Shown here: positions 57,260 to 60,874 of the stretch, one piece after another
Layout: every line of letters starts with the position of its first letter
Position numbering within the stretch: the stretch's first letter is position 1
Origin: Methanomassiliicoccales archaeon RumEn M1
GTDB lineage: Archaea; Thermoplasmatota; Thermoplasmata; Methanomassiliicoccales; Methanomassiliicoccaceae
Assembly: GCA_001421185.1 (NCBI GenBank)
Contig: LJKK01000123.1
Coordinates: 1-60,874 of the forward strand
Length of the DNA: 60,874 nucleotides
Reading direction: 5' to 3'
The notes under the pieces: generated by a model
What the model saw: the letters and a program-made list of their open reading frames with translations, nothing else
What the model was told of the DNA's origin: nothing
The model's database searches: none
Position numbers and translations under genes: made by a program

Positions 57260-58162
57260 TCATCGGTCAAGAGGAAGCTCCCCACCGTTCTCGAAACCTT
57301 CCCACGGGTCCCCCGTCCTCTTCCATATACTGCTCATGGTGAAGCTTCTGGGCCCCAGCTCCGGATCGTCCAGCTCCTCCCAGCGGAGCGGGGTGGCCAC
57401 CGGGGCGCCGTCCCTGGCCCGGACGGCATACGGCGCCACCGCCGTCTGGGCATAGGAGTTGCGGAACACGTCCACCAGCAGGCGGCCTTCCCTCTCCTCC
57501 ACCAGACGTTCGGTCGTCAGCCGAGGGTCGGTCTCCACCATCTCCTCCGCGACCTGCTGGACGTACGACCGGACGGCCTCGAAGTCGGCCGAGCGGTCGA
57601 GCGGCGCGACGATATGAAGGCCCCGGGAGCCAGTGGTCATCACGAAGCTCTTCAGGCCGTCCTCGGAGAGAAGCTGGCGGGCCAGTATGGCCGTCTCCTT
57701 GACCAGTTGGAAATCGTTGCCTCCCGGATCGAGATCGATGACCAGCCGGTCGGGATGGTGCGGACGGTCCACCCGGCTCAACCAGACATGGGGCGTTATG
57801 CATCCCATATTGGCCAGGTAGATCAGGTCGGCGGTCTTCTCGCACACCACATGCTCGACGGTCCCGTCCCGCTTGGGGAGCTTCTCCGTCCGCAACCAGG
57901 AGGGCGCGCCTCGAGGGGCGTTCTTCTGGAAGAAGCCCTTGAGGTCGATCCCTCGGGGATACCGCATCATAGTGACCGGCCTGTCCCTGATTAAAGGGAG
58001 CATGAGGGGAGCGATGCGCCTATAATAGTCGACCAGGTCCGCCTTGGTGTATCCGTCGCGGGGGAACAGCAGCCGGTCAGGGTTCGAGACGTCCACCTCT
58101 ATGATGCCTCTTCCCTCACCGCTGTCGCGGGGTCGCCCCTCGAGGACCGTGCGCCGGGCCAT
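57260..58162 (-). CDS. LigD-type polymerase/primase domain protein
   Basis: This 300-residue protein corresponds to the polymerase domain of NHEJ ligase D. It has RLLFPRDGYTKADLVDYYRRIAPLMLP, RYPRGIDLKGFFQKNAP, LVIDLDPGGNDF (catalytic Asp pair), MTTGSRGLHIVAPLDR and NSYAQTAVAPYAVRARDGAPVATPL (in parts). It stands alone, without the ligase or phosphoesterase domains, as in other archaea with split LigD. It lies between two methanogenesis genes on the same strand but has no evident link to them. Confidence 0.92.
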   Translation of the reverse strand: MARRTVLEGRPRDSGEGRGIIEVDVSNPDRLLFPRDGYTKADLVDYYRRIAPLMLPLIRDRPVTMMRYPRGIDLKGFFQKNAPRGAPSWLRTEKLPKRDGTVEHVVCEKTADLIYLANMGCITPHVWLSRVDRPHHPDRLVIDLDPGGNDFQLVKETAILARQLLSEDGLKSFVMTTGSRGLHIVAPLDRSADFEAVRSYVQQVAEEMVETDPRLTTERLVEEREGRLLVDVFRNSYAQTAVAPYAVRARDGAPVATPLRWEELDDPELGPRSFTMSSIWKRTGDPWEGFENGGELPLDR

Positions 58163-58259
58163 GAGCCTACTATGGGCGGCCGTACGTTCTAAACCTTATC
58201 AGCCTGTGTCAAAAATATGAAGGTTAGAGGGGCATAGCCCCTCTGTGGTTTAATCGGGT

Positions 58260-58898
58260 TTACTTCAGAAGGTTCTGGACGACCTGGACGGCCTCGACAG
58301 CGTCGTAAGCCCATCCGTCGGTTCCGATCTGGGCGGCGAACTCCTTGGAGGTCGCGCCGCCGCCGATGATGGTCTTCATCTTGCCCTTCAGGTTCTCCTC
58401 CGCGAGCATGCGCTCGATCTCCTTCATGCTCGCCAGGGTGGGGGTCATGAGGGTGGAGGCAGCGACGATCTGGGCGTCCTCGGCCTTGGCCTTCTCAACA
58501 ATGTTCTTCACCGGCACATCGCGGCCCAGGTCGAAGATGGTGAGTCCAGCTCCGGTCAGCATGGCCTTGACGATGTTCTTTCCGATGTCGTGCACGTCAC
58601 CCTCGACGACAGCGAGGACGACCTTGCCAGGAACGGCGTTGGCGTCGACCTCGAGCTTGGGCAAGGCGACATCCAGAGCCTGGTACATGGTCTGAGCGGC
58701 CAGAAGGACCTGGGGCAGGAAGTACTGCTTGCTCTCGTACTTCTCACCAACTACGGCCATGGCCTTGCTGAGGCTGTCGAAGATGATGGTCTTAGCGTCG
58801 ATGCCAGCAGCGAGCGCCTCCTCGGCGAGAGGCTTGGCCTCCTTGATCTTTCCCTTGACAACAACATCTGCTAGCTTCTCAAGTATTTCATTGCTCAT
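58260..58898 (-). CDS. corrinoid protein, MtbC/MttC/MtsB family
   Basis: This 212-residue corrinoid carrier has LAEEALAAGIDAKTIIFDSLSKAM, YFLPQVLLAAQTMYQALDVALP, the cobalt-ligand motif EGDVHDIGKNIVKAMLTGAGL and IVAASTLMTPTLASMKEIE. It differs clearly from the two MtmC proteins. No methyltransferase gene is adjacent, so its methyl donor (dimethylamine, trimethylamine or a methyl sulfide) cannot be told. GGAGGG lies eight bases before the ATG. Confidence 0.88.
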   Translation of the reverse strand: MSNEILEKLADVVVKGKIKEAKPLAEEALAAGIDAKTIIFDSLSKAMAVVGEKYESKQYFLPQVLLAAQTMYQALDVALPKLEVDANAVPGKVVLAVVEGDVHDIGKNIVKAMLTGAGLTIFDLGRDVPVKNIVEKAKAEDAQIVAASTLMTPTLASMKEIERMLAEENLKGKMKTIIGGGATSKEFAAQIGTDGWAYDAVEAVQVVQNLLK

Positions 58899-58971
58899 GC
58901 TCTGATTCCCTCCGTAGTTATGTACTCGGTTTAAAGAGTTTTAAGGAGTTCGAAATTGCATCAGGTTGCAC

Positions 58972-59006
58972 AATTATAAATTCTTTTATGGATGGATGAT
59001 ACATCC
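58972..59006 (-). promoter_or_regulatory. promoter of the corrinoid gene with GGATGG-N5-(A)CATCC repeat
   Basis: On the minus strand TTTATAATT (58972-58980) is the likely TATA box. The palindrome at 58990-59006 (GGATGG-ATGAT-ACATCC, one mismatch) lies ten bases further upstream, in the same arrangement as in the mcr promoter. Confidence 0.6.
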
Positions 59007-59157
59007 ACGACTTCCGGCTGGACGTTTTCTACCATCTGACTATGATCTCTGGGACCAACGATTGTTACATTGTTGCATGGTAAGAAAGGGATGCTATCAG
59101 GTTCAGTAATATCGAATATAGTGGAAATGTATCGATATTCGTACTATTTATATAGGC

Positions 59158-59880
59158 TCATAGACGCAGACCTTCGAGGGCGGAAAGGCATCCCAGGGGG
59201 AGCAGGCCGATGTCGGTGCAAGCGTAGATGTCCGCGGCCCGGGGGTTCGAGCGACGCAGCATCGGCGACAGGTAGTCGTTGGCCGCGGCCGTGAGATCGG
59301 TCCCGCTGGCGAGCGGACTGAAGGCCGGGAGGACGATGATGCCCTCCTCCTTCAGATGCATGAAGCAGGGTAACTTGAGATAGGCGCCCACCCGGTCGAC
59401 CAGCTTGATGGACGGGTGCTCGTGCCCTATGACCAAGGGACGATGGTCGCAGTCGGCATGGCCATGAACGATGGTGACGCCGTCCTGCGAGTAATGGTCC
59501 ACCACCGGCGTCTCGATCCTTGAGACGATGTTCTCCAGATAGTTGTCATGGTTGCCCTTGACCAGGACCACCTCGGTGCGCTCCATGAGGCCGTCCATGA
59601 CCCGGCGGACGTCCTTGAACTCCTGTCCCAGGTTCCGGCTGAACTCGTGCTTGATGTCGCCCGCCACCACCAACCGGGCGGGATCGTACAGGTCCACGAT
59701 CTCGTTGAGGCCTTCCTCCACCGCGGCCGTCTGTATGCGAGGAATGTGTATGCCGTCGTACTCCAGGGCGCTCTCGTAGCCGATATGCAGATCGGCCACC
59801 ACCACGGTGGCCGATTCGGGCAGCCACAGGCATCGATGCGATGTGATCCTGACCCCGGGCATCAGTTCGATCTCTTCCAT
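59158..59880 (-). CDS. calcineurin-like phosphoesterase (COG1407 family)
   Basis: This 240-residue metallophosphoesterase has TVVVADLHIGYE (DxH), LVVAGDIKHEF (GD), VVLVKGNHDNY (GNHD), VTIVHGHADCD and LVIGHEHPSI (GHxH). These are the five motifs that bind two metal ions. Archaeal members of this group are often encoded beside helicases or nucleases, and here an RNase H-like nuclease gene is divergent. The substrate is unknown, and nucleic acid is likely. Confidence 0.9.
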   Translation of the reverse strand: MEEIELMPGVRITSHRCLWLPESATVVVADLHIGYESALEYDGIHIPRIQTAAVEEGLNEIVDLYDPARLVVAGDIKHEFSRNLGQEFKDVRRVMDGLMERTEVVLVKGNHDNYLENIVSRIETPVVDHYSQDGVTIVHGHADCDHRPLVIGHEHPSIKLVDRVGAYLKLPCFMHLKEEGIIVLPAFSPLASGTDLTAAANDYLSPMLRRSNPRAADIYACTDIGLLPLGCLSALEGLRL

Positions 59881-60027
59881 GGGTTCCTTCCGGCCGCTCC
59901 CGGCGACCTCGGTCCAGAAGAAATTGGTGCGCTATTAGAATCTATTTGAAGAACGGACGCGGCCGAGGCTAGGACTTTCGGGGCGCCATCCGAAAATAAC
60001 TTGATGGACCGCCCCGTATGGGGGGAC

Positions 60028-60792
60028 ATGATCCGCCGGACATTCCTCATCCTGCCGTCCATCGGCTGCAAGACCGAGGTTCGCCTCTGGCGGAAGGGCA
60101 TCGAGGACTGGAACGACTTCATCGCCACCGACCGAATCGACGGGCTGTCGCTCGCGAGGAAGGAGAAGCTCAACGGGCACCTGGAGAGGGCCGACCGCTT
60201 CCTCGAGCGGGGCGTCACCGAGTACTTCTGCCAGGTGCTTCCGTCGGTGGAGCATTGGCGCATGTTCGACCGCTTCGAGGACGACTGCGCCTACCTGGAC
60301 ATCGAGACCGACGGACAGTATGTCAATGCCAACGTCACGGTGGTAGGCATCCATCGGAACGGGGAGACGACCACCCTGGTGCGGGGCGAGGACCTCGACG
60401 CGGCCAGCCTCTCCAAGGCCCTGGAGGGCGTCAAGATGCTCGTCACCTTCAACGGCTCCTCCTTCGACCTTCCAATATTACATTATCATTATCCCATGGC
60501 GGTGCCGCGGGTGCCTCATTACGACCTCCGGCACGCTTGCCGGAGGGTGGGCCTCACCGGCGGCCTGAAGAGGATCGAGAGGGAGATGGGCATCGCCCGT
60601 CCGCGGGAGGTCGAGTACGTCACCGGGGAGGAGGCCGTATACCTCTGGAGGGCCTGGAAGAGGAGCGGCAGCAAGAACGCGCTGAAGTTGCTCAAGAAGT
60701 ACAACCAGGAGGACACCGAGAACATGGTCCCCATCGCCCGGAGGGTGTACGACCAGCTGGAGGCTCGCACCCTGGACGCGGAGGGCGAATGA
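60028..60792 (+). CDS. RNase H-fold exonuclease (YprB-like)
   Basis: This 254-residue protein starts IRRTFLILPSIGCKTEVRLWRKGI, a helix-hairpin-helix-like segment. The nuclease domain has CAYLDIETDG (DxE motif), MLVTFNGSSFDLPIL, VPHYDLRHACRRVGLTGGLKRIE and YNQEDTENM (late catalytic Asp). It belongs to the YprB ribonuclease H-like family. The ATG at 60028 fits family N-termini better than the ATG at 60004. It overlaps the next gene by ATGA. Confidence 0.85.
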   Translation: MIRRTFLILPSIGCKTEVRLWRKGIEDWNDFIATDRIDGLSLARKEKLNGHLERADRFLERGVTEYFCQVLPSVEHWRMFDRFEDDCAYLDIETDGQYVNANVTVVGIHRNGETTTLVRGEDLDAASLSKALEGVKMLVTFNGSSFDLPILHYHYPMAVPRVPHYDLRHACRRVGLTGGLKRIEREMGIARPREVEYVTGEEAVYLWRAWKRSGSKNALKLLKKYNQEDTENMVPIARRVYDQLEARTLDAEGE

Positions 60793-60874
60793 GCTCCCGG
60801 AACGTACCGGGGTTCGAGGCGGCCGCCGCCGGGGCCGCCTCCACGCTGAAACGGGCCAAGAGCGTGACGGTGGT
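60789..60874 (+). CDS. start of a possible DHH-family phosphoesterase (partial)
   Basis: An ATG overlapping the previous stop opens a frame with good codon bias that runs to the window end (SSRNVPGFEAAAAGAASTLKRAK...). The N-terminus resembles archaeal RecJ-like DHH proteins, where such a helix precedes VTVVSH-type motifs, but only 28 codons are visible. Confidence 0.35.
   Translation, partial: MSSRNVPGFEAAAAGAASTLKRAKSVTV

Noticed and set aside
59108-59139. Inverted repeat AATATCGA...TCGATATT
   Set aside because: It has only eight-base AT-rich arms in a 3' flank. It may be chance, and no gene start is nearby on a fitting strand.
1-60874. CRISPR array or further pyrrolysine genes (mtbB, mttB)
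   Set aside because: There are no regularly spaced repeats. Apart from the two mtmB genes, I see no TAG followed by in-frame continuation of a recognised family.

Overview
The window comes from a high-GC methanogenic archaeon, almost certainly of the order Methanomassiliicoccales (H2-dependent methylotrophic methanogens in the Thermoplasmata). The evidence is an mcrBDGA operon, a block of methanogenesis-marker genes, two monomethylamine methyltransferase genes with in-frame amber (pyrrolysine) codons, a full pylT-pylSc-pylB-pylC-pylD cluster whose PylRS is the short form lacking the N-terminal domain, a TATA-binding protein, and archaeal-type RNase P RNA. No mtr genes are present.

Layout. 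1-7 kb: housekeeping genes (zinc-finger protein, DhnA-type aldolase, TBP, a YeiH-type membrane protein, a tyrosine recombinase beside tRNA-Leu, a Rossmann-like protein). 7.1-7.4 kb: RNase P RNA. 7.6-14.6 kb: three DUF835 proteins around an eIF2B-like protein and TrpB2, then a large HTH/NTPase/TPR regulator. 14.6-19.4 kb: a secreted octapeptide-repeat miniprotein, a HAD phosphatase, and a copper module (Lrp-TRASH regulator, CopA, YHS protein). 19.3-22.5 kb: flavodoxin, GlcD-like oxidase, a candidate structured RNA and a GIY-YIG protein. 22.5-30.6 kb: overlapping Mmp3-6-5-15-17-7 genes plus McrC and the ATPase AtwA, the machinery that activates methyl-CoM reductase. 30.7-38.6 kb: tRNA-Pyl, pylSc, pylB, pylC, pylD, ramA, mtmC and mtmB, all on the minus strand. 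39-42.4 kb: a second mtmC-mtmB pair and an Rh/Amt transporter. 42.5-45 kb: a DUF4443/DUF2111 HTH protein and small genes. 45-49.7 kb: mcrBDGA plus a DUF2098 gene. 49.8-52.5 kb: TfuA and YcaO (McrA thioglycine) and a methyltransferase-like gene. 52.5-59 kb: an Lrp regulator, a second RamA, two UroD-family methyltransferases, a LigD-type polymerase and another corrinoid protein. 59-60.9 kb: nuclease and phosphoesterase genes.

Together the genes cover monomethylamine uptake, Pyl-dependent methyl transfer to corrinoid proteins, RamA reactivation, transfer to coenzyme M by MtbA, and reduction by MCR with its activation and modification factors.

The main observations are: (1) a palindrome GGATGG-N5-CCATCC shared by the mcr, corrinoid-protein and DUF4443-gene promoters; (2) a 55-nt identical block starting at the amber codon of both mtmB genes; (3) CTG start codons supported by homology, or by coupling geometry, in three genes; (4) a structured RNA candidate near 21.7-22.0 kb; (5) a repeat miniprotein; (6) two distant paralogues of unknown function beside the two Mcr loci; (7) seven single-base frameshifts, nearly all in homopolymer runs, hitting mcrA, ramA, mtmC, ycaO and others. 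The frameshifts look like sequencing errors and should be fixed before annotation.
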